A stretch of DNA of 64,000 bases from Watersipora subatra (GCF_963576615.1 NC_088715.1:59989802-60053801), one strand, 5' to 3'. Shown: positions 33,120 through 45,293, counted from the first letter of the stretch. Made by a program: numbers and translations. Notes: generated from the sequence alone by a model not told the origin.

Positions 33120-34110
33120 AACCCGTTTTCATTATTTCGCAATGATTACAGGTTTACATGCAACAAAATTCACATTACAGGTAATTGGTATCAAAAGATT
33201 CACCATGTTTTACTCTGCTGTGTTGCAGTAGCAAAATATGTGGAAATGTGATTACAAGCTCTTAAAAGCTAAAAAGCGAACAGTTAATCGCAGCCATCAC
33301 GAAAAACGCCGTAGCTTGGAATCTCTTTATTTTGATGAGGTTCTTAAACATTGTGATTGTTGTTTTGAAACGTGGTGTTATCACCTAAATTGAAAGGCCA
33401 TTAAAAGACTCAATATAAAACATCTCATAACACTAGTTTATGACAAACACTTCGGGGTTTCACCAAAAAGCCGTATCAAATATAGATGCTCGCTACTTTA
33501 CAGTTTGGTTTCGGCTTGGTCTAATCATGTAGTCGTAATCTGATCATGTAACCCACACTTCCTGCCAAACAGCTTACTTTCTGCAGCACTTTTCGACTAT
33601 TACAGGTGATCAGAAGGCTCATCATGGTTATCAGAGGATGATATGCACTCCTTCAAGCAAAGGTTAAAAATTAAACAAATCTTTACAGTAGGTTTTGAGA
33701 TATCAGTGCTCAAAGTGACAGCATTACAATGATGATGAAACAGACGTGTAAGAACAATAGACATGGTTTTATTGAATGTGTGAAGTATATTTGGGAAAAT
33801 AATTCGACAAATGAAGTTGCATGAAAGTGTAAACAGAAGCCATCGTGTTCATCTACGTCTCATTTGAGCTGTTACGGAAAGGGATTCCGATCTACAGCAT
33901 TTTCGTGATGGCTGCGATGAACTGTTCGTTTTTGAGCTTTTAAGAGCTTGTAGGCTACTAACATCTCCACATATTTTGCACCTTCAACACAGCAGGGTAA
34001 GACATGGTGAATTTTTTGGCACTAAATAATTCCAATTTGAATTTTGTTGCTAGTCAACCTTTGAACCTGTTATTGTCAATTGTTGTACCATTATTATTTT
34101 TGTAAGTCTG
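33120..34110. mobile_element. Inverted-repeat element with about 230-bp arms
   Basis: The left arm (about 33120-33350) and the reverse of the right arm (about 33845-34110) share long matching words: ATTCACCATGT, CTGCTGTGTTG, GCAAAATATGTGGA, TACAAGCTCTTAAAAGCT, CGAACAGTT and ATCGCAGCCATCACGAAAA. The spacer of about 0.5 kb has no open frame. It is probably a non-autonomous DNA transposon or a foldback pair; target duplications were not found. Confidence 0.65.
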
Positions 34111-34971
34111 AACTGTAATGTTCGTTTAGGCGATACATAAAACTCACTTGACTGGCTGTTACACATAGACTAGTTTTACAGAGTATGACTGTTTTACCTT
34201 AAGCAGATGTTTAATAAAAAATTTGTGAGAAGGGATGTTCAGAATGTGTGTACATTTCAGTTGCGGGCCGCGCTCTTTCATGTACTTGCTGAATTAGAAA
34301 ACTGTAAAACAATCCATTTTTATTTACCTATGGCTGGCATTATTTTGTGCCTCGTCATCCAAATACCTCATTTGTATTTAATAAAACATTAACTCAAGCC
34401 ACAGCTAATACTCTTAATTATATGAAATTCAGTGTGCTATTGAGGCATTTTTTTTATTTGTTTCGGAAGTGTATTTTTTCTTGGAAAAGGTTTTCTTGCG
34501 CCCGACGGCTTTTATTTGTTCGCAAATAAGGTTATTGAAGCGTAAAAATTGTTCTAGAGCTGATTTGAAGACTCATACATACAGCTAATAATCTTACAGC
34601 AAAATATTTTATAGTATGTCACGGTACTGTGATAATTAATAGTGATATATATTGTATATTAATGGCGTCATTGGGGATCAATCTCTAAGACTTTATCAAT
34701 TGTTTGTGTCTGCTTTACGACTCATGACACACAGCAAATGTTCTGTTTAGTTTATGGATTAAAAAAGCGTTCTTATATATTTTTTATTTACTAGTTAGTT
34801 CGTTTTCCCAACTCAATTGACCATTTTGAATTAAAATCTTTTTTCAATGATAAACGTATAGTACAAAACCAAATATTTATTCATGATGTCACGCATGTAT
34901 GTACCATTTAAAACCTAAACTATATGCAAAATTCCATTTAGTTTGTATGAATGTAGGAAGATTTTTTTCAA
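34111..34971. other. Intergenic, nothing recognised
   Basis: AT-rich with no supported feature. Confidence 0.4.
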
Positions 34972-35519
34972 TCTATGTATATATAAATATACTCCAAAGT
35001 TGGTTGTGTGTGTATCTGTCATTGCTGTGCGATAGATAGCTTTTGGTGGACCAGTAACTTTTTGTTATACATACACACTTCTATGCAAAAATTGTTATTA
35101 TTAGTTTAACATATTCAGCATTTCTGTTTTGTTTTCTCAGTTTGTATTAATTGTGTAATTAGCGAATCATCTTTTATTGGAATCGTAGCAAAACCAACTT
35201 AACTTAGTTATTACTTGCTAATTATTTCAGATTTACATCTAAACCCTTTTATAATTGCTTTATTTTTCTTGCTTTATTCGACCTGCACAAAGCATTTTCT
35301 TCATGATATAAAGTTAGAAAGTTACAGTTGTTTGAAAAAGTTTGGAAACCCTTACAGTTGTTTTTATTTTCTTTTTAATTATTTCAATTACAAAAACACT
35401 TTTCTCATAATATGGAGTTTAAAAGTTAAAATGGCAAATGCTGTTATATGTTAAATACAAGTTAATTTTCTGTGCAAAAACTTTTTTATTACTTGGACAA
35501 TGCCGGGTAGGACAGCTAA
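34972..35519 (+). mobile_element. Non-autonomous Helitron-like element
   Basis: It starts TCTATGTATATATAAATATA, continues CTCCAAAGTTGGTTGTGTGT, and ends TGCCGGGTAGGACAGCTAA. A 5' TC start, a 3' CTRR end (CTAA) and a weak hairpin just before it (ACTTGGACAATGCCGGGT, using G-T pairs) are Helitron hallmarks. It sits exactly between A (34971) and T (35520), with no target duplication. At 548 bp with no helicase, it must depend on another element. Confidence 0.65.
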
Positions 35520-35520
35520 T

Positions 35521-37449
35521 TTTCTCAGTGTTTACACAAATATTTTTTTAATCATTTTATGATCACTCAACATAGTTACATAAAAAAACTAAAGCAACTA
35601 AATTTCTTACACTGATGATAACATTTTAGCCGTGTGGCTATGCACAACTTTTAGCCTAAAATTATTTGTTCATATACCATCATAAATGTAAATCGTTCTT
35701 CATATAAGTCAAAGTATCAAGACCACGTTAAACAAAGAACTACTATTAACCAGATACAGTCATTAATCATCTCTATTGGGTTTTTTAAGTTTCAACGGAA
35801 AAGCCTAAAAGCTTGGGAGTTAGAAAACCGGATTCGATACAAACAAAAAGACGAAAGAATTAATTGTTGATATAATTGAATCATTATTAATACAATTTGT
35901 AGAAACTTTTTAACTAATCACTTGCTACTACGGATTTGCAAATATCAAAGTATGACAAAGTGGCAAGCAAGCTAATGAAGGTGGCGTTCAACTAAAGGGT
36001 AGCACCCTATTTTTAAACCTCTTCTTATAGCGTTGACCAAATATGTTTATCATAAAAACAAAAATGATTACTTATACAATGGTGGATGAGAAACCGTTTC
36101 ACATACAACTGTACCTGTTCCAATACAAAAATAATGCTAAAAATCTAAGGCTACTGAGTGGTTCAGGTTTTCAACATCATCAGGATTCTCTCACAATTAC
36201 AATAGAACAAACTTCTGCTGATGGAAATCAAAGATGCAATCTATTTAGGACGGTCTTGAAGCGGCATATGCTGTCAAGACTAAAGTAGTCTTTCCTTCGT
36301 TAGGCTTTCTTTTTTCTCTTTCCTTTAGATTGCAGTGATTTTTTATCCTATCGAGTTGCACCATGCTCATGCCTGCTAACTGGGCACTGCACTTCGAATA
36401 GCCAATATGTTGTGCACATGAAATCTTCATCAATTATTTTTTATGAGTTATTTTTTCGCAATTGGATTGCTTGAGGAGAAAGTAAAACTCAATTCAACAC
36501 AATGGTATTTGTCATGAATGCCAAAAGGCTTGCCATCATAAATATATGGTACTTTGATTTGTACCATCTATCTGCAAACACAGTGTTATCAAGGTACAGG
36601 CTAGCGTACTTTAGTATAAATATTTTCTAAAATTGTACACTGTTGCCCGAATAATTTTCAAGCATAAGATTCTTATTTATTTATGTAGTAAACCAAAACG
36701 AAAAACAATTTTAATCGAGAAAAGTTTAACAACAAATGAATTTTTGCTTTGTCATATCAAAATAATTTCAACCGTATAAAATTTGATTGAAAAAATCTTT
36801 GACCGGTCTAAAACTATAAAAGTACAATTTTTTTGGCATTGGCATATATAAAGTACTAGTCAAATGCCAGCATTGCACGAGTATTAAAAACAGCTTATAA
36901 AGTAGTTGCTATTGGCTAGTCGGAGTAAGCTAGTATATGTATCGCGTAAATTCTTAATAAGAGCCGTGAGAGCAAAGATTTAGTGACCATGCTTGTGATG
37001 AGATTTGCTATGAGACCATCGCTATGAGATATTCCGCTATGACCATCGCTATGAGATTATTGCAAACGACGAATTTCAAGACTTATATATACTGTATATA
37101 TGTTACTTGCTGAACAATCAAAATGCATACTCATCAGAATTTGACAACTCATCATACTGCAGGGCAACTAAATTACTTTGTTTCTATGAAGCGGGTAATT
37201 CACAATACAGAAACGGCCAAAACTTGCAAGTTTTGTTACTCCCACAGATTTACCGAGTGTTTCACGCTTGCGAAAGATGGAAGCCGCACTAGTGAATTAT
37301 GCACAACAGAGTGTCAGACAAGCTAATCTATTTGGAAAATTTTCTACCCTTTAGTTTTTCCTGTTTTGTAAGTATGTTGCAGAGTGATACAACAGGGCAC
37401 TTCTATGACTTCCTGAGTAATTCTTCTGTTCATAAATTTTTACAATGTG
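35521..37449. other. Intergenic, nothing recognised
   Basis: No exon, RNA gene or mobile element supported. Confidence 0.4.
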
Positions 37450-37530
37450 ATCGCGTTAATCTGCAACATGTGAACATTGATTGAAACACTTATCACACCA
37501 TTAATAGATGTGCGGGGGAACAACTTCAAA
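37450..37530 (+). repeat. Dispersed repeat copy (CATGTGAA...AACACTTATC family)
   Basis: CGTTAATCTGCAACATGTGA then TTGAAACACTTATCACACC aligns with 1570-1614. Both continue to an ACAACT(C/T)C word, also seen inverted near 41.35-41.40 kb. Probably one end of a mobile element. Confidence 0.4.
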
Positions 37531-38119
37531 TCCACATTATTTGCACCATAGAAACATAGCATCTGTAGTAAGTCAATTCTTAGTTGGTTTTGGCGCCATT
37601 TCAAATATGAAAACTGTGTTACTGTAGAAAATTAGCAAAGTGATTCTTTTAGGCCTTATAATGCTCTCACTCTCTATCACCTGTCTATGAATGCCAAACT
37701 ACACCGATGCTTTTGGCAAAAGCCAATATTTATGACAGCCTTATAATAAATAACCTCATTTAATATTCTGATTTTAAAACACCAAACAAATGTTTAATAT
37801 TTAAACAAATACCATCTCTTCAAACAAACTATTTGTCAATAGCTGAAATTTATGTTCCATCGTTTTACCTGTTGGCTGGCGAGCATGTTTGTGTGCTAAA
37901 ATCTTGGCAGAGTGAGAGACGATCGCAATGAATTTAAATGCTAAGCAAAATAGAACAAGGTTTGGCTGTCAACACAAACAATTTATGAAACAAACAACAA
38001 ACACAAACAATTTTACTTATTCTTTATTAAGCAATCAAACCTGCTGGCCTAATATTTTTGTTAATATTCAAGAAATGAACTGAATTTGTCTCCCGGTGTC
38101 AAAGTATTGGTCGCATAGA
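37531..38119. other. Intergenic, nothing recognised
   Basis: AT-rich with no supported feature. Confidence 0.4.
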
Positions 38120-38275
38120 TTTATGTAGATCATATCGGAAAGAATCAATATTTTTTTATCGGTTTAGATTTGATGAGTTGTTTTAAGTGATCTGACTGCT
38201 AAGATGGTTTAAGATTATACAATTGACAAAACTTTATCATGGTTAAAATACTCAGGAAAAATGGCCCATAAAAAC
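38120..38275 (+). repeat. Solo arm of the foldback family
   Basis: TTTTTTTATCGGTTTAGATT, GATCTGACTGCTAAGATGGT, TTAAGATTATACAATTGACA and ATCATGGTTAAAATACTCAG follow the same order as the right arm at 58.0 kb and the left arm at 20.7 kb. No partner arm lies nearby. Confidence 0.5.
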
Positions 38276-38479
38276 AATCTACGCTGAAAAAAAATGTCAT
38301 TATATGATAGAATTGTCTTAAAAGCTCTGTTGTCTCAAACGAAATACATGAAAACTTCATGTGTATTTTTTTATTGGAAAAGCTACTCGAGCCATAAAAT
38401 GGTTAGCAGGTAGTAAAGGATTGAAAAGCACTAAATTCACTTCATTCTATTTTTATAATAAACATGTTTTTTATCATTC

Positions 38480-38679
38480 NNNNNNNNNNNNNNNNNNNNN
38501 NNNNNNNNNNNNNNNNNNNNNNNNNNNNNNNNNNNNNNNNNNNNNNNNNNNNNNNNNNNNNNNNNNNNNNNNNNNNNNNNNNNNNNNNNNNNNNNNNNNN
38601 NNNNNNNNNNNNNNNNNNNNNNNNNNNNNNNNNNNNNNNNNNNNNNNNNNNNNNNNNNNNNNNNNNNNNNNNNNNNNNN
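38480..38679. other. Assembly gap (200 N)
   Basis: Exactly 200 undetermined bases bordering a long pyrimidine tract. The round number suggests a placeholder, not a measured length. Confidence 1.
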
Positions 38680-39696
38680 CTTTCTCTCTCTTTCTTTCTC
38701 TTTCTCTCTCTTTCTCTCTCTTTCTCTCTCTTCCTCTCTCTTTCTCTCTATTCCTCTTTCTTCCTCTTTCTTCCTCTTTCTTCCTCTTTCTTCCTCTTTC
38801 TCCTCTTTTTTCCTCTTTCTTCCTCTTTCTTCCTCTTTCTTCCTCTTTTTTCCTCTTTCTTCCTCTTTCTTCCTCTTTCTTCCTCTTCTTTCTCTTTCTT
38901 CCTCTTTCTTCCTCTTTCTTCCTCTTTCTTCCTCTTTCTTCCTCTTTCTTCCTCTTTCTTCCTCTTTCTTCCTCTTTCTTCCTCTTTCTTCCTCTTTCTT
39001 CCTCTTTCTTCCTCTTTCTTCCTCTTTCTTCCTCTTTCTTCCTCTTTCTTCCTCTTTCTTCCTCTTTCTTCCTCTCTCTTCCTCTCTCTTCCTCTCTCTT
39101 CCTCTCTCTTCCTTTCTCTTCCTCTCTCTTCTTCTCTTTTTCTCTCTCTTCCTCTCTCTTTCTCTGTCTCTTTCTCTCTCTTTCTCTCTTTTTTTGTCTC
39201 TTCTTCTCTCTTTCTCTCTCTTTCTCTCTCTTTCTCTTTCTTTCTCTCTCTTTCTCTCTTTTTCTCTTTCTTTCTCTCTCTTTCTCTCTTTTTCTCTCTC
39301 TCTTTCTCTCTCTTTCTCTCTCTTTCTCTCTCTTTCTCTCTCTTTCTCTCTCTTTCTCTCTATTCCTCTCTATTCCACTCTCTTCCACTCTCTTCCTCTC
39401 TCTTCCTCTCTCTTCCTCTCTCTCTTCCTTTCTCTTCCTCTCTTTCCCTCTCTCTCCGTCTCTCTCTCTTCCTCTCTCTTCCTCTCTCTTTTTCTCTCTT
39501 TTTTTTCTCTTTTTCTTTCTATCTCTTTCCCTCCCTTTTTCTCTCTTTCTCTTTCTTTTTCTTTTTTTATGTTTCTTTCTCTCTCTCATTTCTCTCCTTC
39601 TCTCTCCCCTCTCTCGCTGCTATTTGCTATCTTTATCTCTCTCTCTTTCTCATTTCCTATCTCTCCATCTCTTTCTCTTTCCCTTTTTCCCGCAGT
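38680..39696. repeat. Homopyrimidine tract, (TTCCTCTTTC)n and (TCTCTCTTTC)n
   Basis: About 1 kb almost wholly C and T on the plus strand. The centre is a near-perfect 10-bp TTCCTCTTTC repeat, the outer parts TCTCTCTTTC. Mirror-symmetric purine-pyrimidine tracts like this can form triplexes. The true length is unknown because the assembly breaks at its left edge. Frames through it in either strand are not genes. Confidence 0.97.
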
Positions 39697-39970
39697 CAGT
39701 CGAAGCAGCTAAGACTATAGTTGTAGCTTACATCTAATAACAGATCTCAAACCAACTCAGTCACAATTTCTCTTTTTATCTTCTCTCTCTCCTCTCTTTC
39801 TATTTCTCTTATTTGCTATCTTTATCTCTTTCTTTTTTTTTTGTTCTATCTTCCCAACTCATCCTCATTCCCTCTCTCCTGCTGTCAGTCTAGGCGGCTA
39901 AGACTATATTATATGTACATTGTAGTTGTAGCTTACATATGATAACAGATCTCTAATCAACTTAATTGCA
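39621..39970 (+). repeat. Two tandem copies of a 150-bp unit at the edge of the pyrimidine tract
   Basis: Copy 1 (39621-39764) and copy 2 (39811-39970) both run TATTTGCTATCTTTATCTCT, a pyrimidine run, CAGTC...GGCTAAGACTATA-like, GTTGTAGCTTACAT and TAACAGATCTC. Copy 2 has a short extra word. The pyrimidine expansion therefore grew inside a duplicated unit. Confidence 0.85.
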
Positions 39971-41349
39971 GGCATTCATCTGCCATGAGTTTTGATTGGT
40001 CTGCCTCTATTTTAAACTTCTCTACGGTACACATTTACAGCAGGCTCTAGACAATCTTTAATTTGATTTACGTTATTTAGATGAGAGTGCAATAATTGAT
40101 GTAGAACCGGTATTGTTTCATTCTATGTATATGACCCAACTATCTCAGACTTTCCTATGGGATTATCAGCCATTGATAATAGGCCTGACCAGACCAGTGA
40201 ACAGGAAGTTAGAGTGCAATTTACCGAAAATTTGATCGGTGGTGACAATAATGGGGGCCAATTTTAAACAGCTCTCATAGCTAAAAGTGTCTCCAGTCAT
40301 CAGGGTTCTCCTGCCACTTGGCTCAGACATGTCAATTTTAAATTCCAAAGCTATCGTATTTGTAGCAAGGTTTTTAAGAAGATTTAAGAACCAGATACTT
40401 AATCTTTGAGTTATCACCCAAAAGCATTTATCACAGATTACAGGCTCATAATGCCTATTTGGTCATTAGCTACATGTTCATGCGTGACTACATTTTTTCC
40501 TTTGAGAAAATAAAAAATCTGTTGCTTTTCAAACTATTAAAAGAGCGGTAAATGAAAGAACTTTTTGAAGGCATGAGCAAACTAATTGCAACAGAATTAA
40601 TCTTATGTATCTATGCGACCAACTAATTAGGCACAAGATACCAAGCCTATTTATGAATCTAACATTTTTAAACAGCTTAAAAGTAATTTATCTTCTAAAT
40701 TTGTTTATATAACTTTTAGCCTTTGTACCAGCAAAGTATATGAGTGCAGAGTTGAATGAGGCGACCCGTGGTATTGGATAGTACTCATGCTTTTATCATG
40801 ATTAGCATGATAGAGGCCTTTGGCCTGCCTCGTGAATGGCTGTCTTATGACACAGCTAGATGGCATATTTTAAAAACAAAAGCAAATGCTGTCAGAAAAG
40901 AGCTATAAGCTTGAAAATTATCGATTTATAGATTTTTTAACTCTTGGTGAGCCAGTTAAGCGATTGTGCAATATATTTTTGCAAAGTTCACCATGCATTT
41001 ATTTGGCTATGCAGAGGCCAAGTTTATAGTTGAGCTAGTACAAGGGTCTGTTCTAATCAATACGCAGCTTCTATTTTGAGTTAATGTTTTCTTCTTGAAA
41101 TCAAACAGCTTTAACTGGGTGCTATAAATAACAAATTAGAATGTATGTTGAAAAGAAAAGGCTAAAAAAGTTGAAAGAAAAGTTCGCTGTCGCCAGCTAA
41201 TCAAAACTTGTTGGTTCAAGATAAAAATACCTAACAGAAATCTAGTTTTTGCGAAGAGAGTTACTGGTTTAAGGCACATGGTAACAAAATGCAAAACATA
41301 TTCACTATGTTTCCATAACACATAGCATGCAAATTTGGAGTTGTGCGCA
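39971..41349. other. Intergenic, nothing recognised
   Basis: A short minus-strand open stretch at 40166-40417 has no splice signals or recognisable protein. Confidence 0.4.
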
Positions 41350-41410
41350 AGTTAGGTTTTCATGCAAATTCAGTTTTTTATGGACATTCACATGATGCGG
41401 ATCAAGCTCA
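41350..41410 (-). repeat. Dispersed repeat copy (CATGTGAA family), inverted
   Basis: Read on the minus strand it gives ATCATGTGAATGTCCATAAA, then TTGCGCACAACTCCAAATTT, the same order as at 1.57-1.64 kb. Confidence 0.4.
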
Positions 41411-41776
41411 ACGCATGGATTAGAAAAGGTAAGAAATTGTATGCTATAAGTCAAAAATTAGCGACACAGTTAGCGACGCACGTGTTGGCAACAAAAACGC
41501 ATAAAACTCGATCGAGAAAAGACAACGAAAGTATTGAAAATGTTTACAGTTGAATAGCTGAGGCTGTATTTTAATGCGCAACATCCGCAAGTGCTGTTTC
41601 CATGATTGACAAGCATGATGGATTCAATATAGTTTTGCAAATAGCAAAACTCACTTAGCTTGCGAAGTTATGCCGTTTCCATGATGTTGGTAACTTATGG
41701 ATTGGCTCAAATTTGAAAACATCCTAGAAACATAGTGATTAAAAAACTTCAAGCTACAGATGAAGGATGCAGCAAA

Positions 41777-42034
41777 TCATTTTAGAATGGTTCTAATAAT
41801 CAAATGACACGATAAATAGGTTGACAGTGCATCTGGTTTCTTCGATAATTCACAATCATCATCATCAAATTCTATTTTAGCAAGCACATCTACTAGCATT
41901 AAATATTTTCTTGGAAAATCTTTTTTTACCGCATCTAAAAACTTCAGGTGAGTTATCCTAGCCCCACGATCAACACTAGTTCTTCGTCGATGATTGTCTT
42001 TAAAGGAATCTAAACGTTTGAACAAAAGGCTCAC
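41777..42034 (-). other. Unrecognised protein-like open stretch
   Basis: 85 codons, including DAVKKDFPRKYLMLVDVLAK and FDDDDCELSKKPDALSTYLS. The mix of charged and hydrophobic residues is more protein-like than the AT-rich surroundings, and an in-frame stop lies just upstream. No family recognised; it could be a fragment of a transposon gene. Confidence 0.2.
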
Positions 42035-42971
42035 ACTTTTAATCTATTTATCAAGATTATTAGGTATCTTAGTAACAGAGTATTTTTCAAGCGGTTTAAT
42101 GCAGGTGTACTAAAAATGTCCCATTAGTAAATCCTTTATAGAATCAAACAGAATTTTTTGATTTAGACAGTAAAAACTAGATTTTTAACACTGTGAAGTC
42201 TGGTCTTGTACACGCAAACAAGCCCTCTGATCTTACACTGTGTTAACAACTTTACACGAACTGTAAAAGCACTTACAATAACACAATTCCTAACTTTCTT
42301 CACACTACAAGCTTGTAGAACTCAACGAGAAAGAAAAAAAAAACAAATAGAAAAAAACTTTTTTCACATTCTCTAAAATAAGGGTTTTTTAAAGTTAATT
42401 GAAAAACAATGGTTTCATTACTTTTTATTAATTATGAACAGTATTATGCTATAGAGTATTTGTTACTAATGGGAAAACAAATCGTTATAGAGATAAAAAC
42501 TTTATTGCTGTAGAGAAGCTATCTAGTATTGTCTATTTTTTATCCTTTATTACCAAAATATTCAAGCAGTGCGTAATTGGAAACTAATGTTCTGTTTGCA
42601 GCTATTTTTCATTTCTCGGTTGGTTAGAACTGGCCTTGGCATTTTTGTGATATCTCAGAAACTATTTGTCCAATATACCTGAAACTGTAAAGTTATGTGG
42701 AAAACTTATTGCGCGCAAAGCACCCGTGTATTTGTAGTCCTACCCTAGTGTATAAACTGAAAGTGTAAAACAAGGAAAGCTATCTAACCGAGTTTACTCA
42801 GGGCCAAGTTGGAAAACGACACCTCAAATTATCTCAGGCCAGGCCTTCAAAATATTAGCTTACGCATAAAAAATACAAAAAAAAACTTAACTATTTGATT
42901 AGCTACAATCAGATAGTTACTGGAGTCAATTTCAATCAAAACCTATGAAGCGGAAATGAAAGATAAAACTG
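42035..42971. other. Intergenic, nothing recognised
   Basis: AT-rich. No feature supported. Confidence 0.4.
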
Positions 42972-43035
42972 TTTGAAACAAGATTTGAACCAGGATACTC
43001 GCTATAAAGCTAGTAACTGTCCAGATATTTGATGC
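42972..43035 (-). mobile_element. tRNA-like fragment
   Basis: On the minus strand CTGGTTCAAATCTTG is a good B box and ATCTGGACAGTTACTAGC a poor A-box region. No cloverleaf forms. Confidence 0.3.
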
Positions 43036-43280
43036 GGGAGCAACAAGAAAAGACAAAGAAATGAGTTATGACCTGTTACAGCTTGTCATTTACAGATATA
43101 TTGCTACCTTGAGCCGGTCACTCAAACAGCTAATCGTATTCCACTATCTAGTCTGCCCTCTTACCTGGTAGTCTGCTTTGGCAATTGCTTAAAAACAGAA
43201 AGAATGCAGAACAACAAAACCTGTTGACAGGCTGAAATTACCGAGGAACTATAAAGGCCGTGAGCCTAGGCAGTTTATCT

Positions 43281-43722
43281 TGTATTTCCGTTGGCACCTC
43301 ATTTCAGTGGCAATTTCTGCAGTGATTTAGACTAATTTTGGTATGGAGAATTCAAAACTGAAGTGTTGCCACAGCTGCCATTCCCAATTCTATGAGAAAT
43401 TTGATAAAAATGATTATTTAGGACTTATCTCCCCTGTAAATAAGATTCCTCTCATAGAAGTATCAGATTTTCAACTTTTTATTATAATTATTTTGCAGTA
43501 ATTTAGGATGTCAGTGGTGAAGTCAAAATTCATCTTCTATCTATTTTCGATCATTTCATATCCTACGATTGTTACACGCACATGTCAACTTTATACATGT
43601 TTATACATATATATGTACATGTGTGTATAATTGTATGGTTTAATAGCTTTATTTTACAAAAAAATCGAAACACCATAGTTATGTTTCATAACCTGACACT
43701 GATAAATCATAGAAAATAATAA
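43281..43722 (+). repeat. Left arm of a 0.44-kb inverted repeat
   Basis: It starts GTATTTCCGTTGGCACCTC and runs through CAGTGATTTAGACTAATTTT, CACAGCTGCCATTCCCA, CATATCCTACGATT and ATCATAGAAAATAATA. It is the reverse complement of 56603-57046, about 80-85% alike by eye. Most of the difference is point changes. Confidence 0.85.
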
Positions 43723-43844
43723 TTGGTGATTATTATTAGCATTATTATTAGTAGTAGTATTAGTTTCTAATGTCAACAGTCTTACAAAACGAGCTGGGAA
43801 ATTTCAAAATACCGCATATCCTAACTATTTGTTCAATGTGTTGA

Positions 43845-45288
43845 GTTCTTAGTCATTTTCCTCACCATCGATATCCTCTGCTTCTTCTGCTACAGTTTTG
43901 TTTCAGTGCACGCATGTGCAGAGCTCTTTGTAACCTAGATTCACCTCACCTAGATTTTTGACACTCCCATAAAACTGCTTGTAGAATATCAGGTGGGGCG
44001 ATGATTCTGGTATGACACTTTACTGCATACTCATTGTTTTTCATACCCAGTATCCACTCGTGTAAAGATGGAAATGGTGCAGTGGCAAGTTGTGTTGTTG
44101 ACTCTTTCCATATACATGTAGGTAGCTGCTACATAATTGACACAATGCACATGGTTTTTCAGCGATTGAAGAGAGGGAGGGAAGGACTGACTGGCCTAGA
44201 CCTAAACACAAAAAGCCTGTCCCTTAGTCAGTTTAAGTCTGTGCCATTTTCCTGGGTGCTATCTTCTTGGCCTTAAAGTCTACATGTGTAAGTCTCACAG
44301 AGAAAATAAAGTTGTCCCGAAACTTAAATGATTCTCAGAGTCCTTTCATTACCTGCTGAAGGTCGACTTCTGTTTTGATGGGTTTCCTATGAATCCTTTT
44401 TCCTTAGCCTGCAAAGGATGAAACTGCATCACAGTCAGAGAAACTATGCAAACCTATGAGATTTTCACATTGGAAGTTTATCTCCGCACATAGTAGCCTT
44501 AGTAGCTCTATTCTTGCAATAGTTTTCAATCACAAAATCCACACAAGCAGCCTTGTACTTCTTAGCATGAGAAATAAACACATCTAGAATGGTATCAGCA
44601 ACTTGACGGAATGTTGAAGGAATGGCAATGGCAGACAGGGCTTGGATAAGCCTCATGCCATGCATAAGGATGGCCCACATCCTCAATAGCTTGGAGTCAC
44701 TGCATTTATGGTAGTTCAATCATGTCTGCCATAGGTATGAACTAGTCCTTTGAAAGCTTTCTAACTCAGTGGCCCTCTGGAAACCTGGGCTGCAATATTC
44801 ACAAACTGCAGTTAAAGGCATAGATATCTGCTTGTTCCCTTGCATAAAAAGTTCCAAGATACCATAGGTCAGTAGTGGACAATCTTAATTGACTCTGTTG
44901 AGGCAAGATTGATCAACATTTTCACCACTTATGCAGTTGTGTATCGAGCATTACGCAGATATACTCGTCATAACACTTGTTATGAGAAGCCATCTCTAAA
45001 GCAACCACATCTTGATTCAAATTCTACAAAGCACACGTTTTTCCTGTTTCATGGTAGCAGCATTTTTCAATCCAACTGCATATGTAGACAGGTACACTGC
45101 TCGCAAAATTAGCAAGTTTTTCTATGTGAAATGATGCTTGAAGATGGCAATAGGAGTTTAAATCCATTGTGAGGGCCATAGTTGCTTGTAGGGCGATATG
45201 ATGCCAATCATTGGTGCTATATCAGTACAAGTTGATTTGCAAAACAATACAGGGCACTGCTTATCAATTACTTATCAATTACTTAATC
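43845..45288 (-). pseudogene. Decayed gene of an uncharacterised invertebrate family (GCDTxSxF-type)
   Basis: Minus-strand pieces in order: TFRQVADTILDVFISHAKKY with CVDFVIENY (near 44.6 kb), GLHSFSDCDAVSSFAG then GK (near 44.4 kb), IIAPPDILQAVLWECQKSR (near 44.0 kb) and an acidic end VAEEAEDIDGEEND before a stop (43.85 kb). From memory, these resemble a widespread family of unknown function with a GCDTxSxFxGxGK motif and a LPPT...L..H motif near the end. Many stops and frameshifts separate the pieces, so it is dead. It may be the cargo gene of a DNA transposon whose ends are the 0.44-kb inverted repeat. It stops at the BEL insertion. Confidence 0.45.
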
Positions 45289-45293
45289 ATAGT

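Noticed and set aside
35790-35860. tRNA-like piece with GGATTCGATAC
   Set aside because: Only a B-box-like word; no A box at the right distance.
38474-39589. Very long minus-strand frame of Arg-Lys-Glu repeats, and Leu-Ser-Phe frames on the plus strand
   Set aside because: Product of reading a pure purine/pyrimidine repeat (and the N gap) in frames that happen to lack stops. No start context, splice signals or non-repeat sequence.
40166-40417. Possible minus-strand exon of 83 codons
   Set aside because: No flanking splice signals that keep the frame and no family resemblance.
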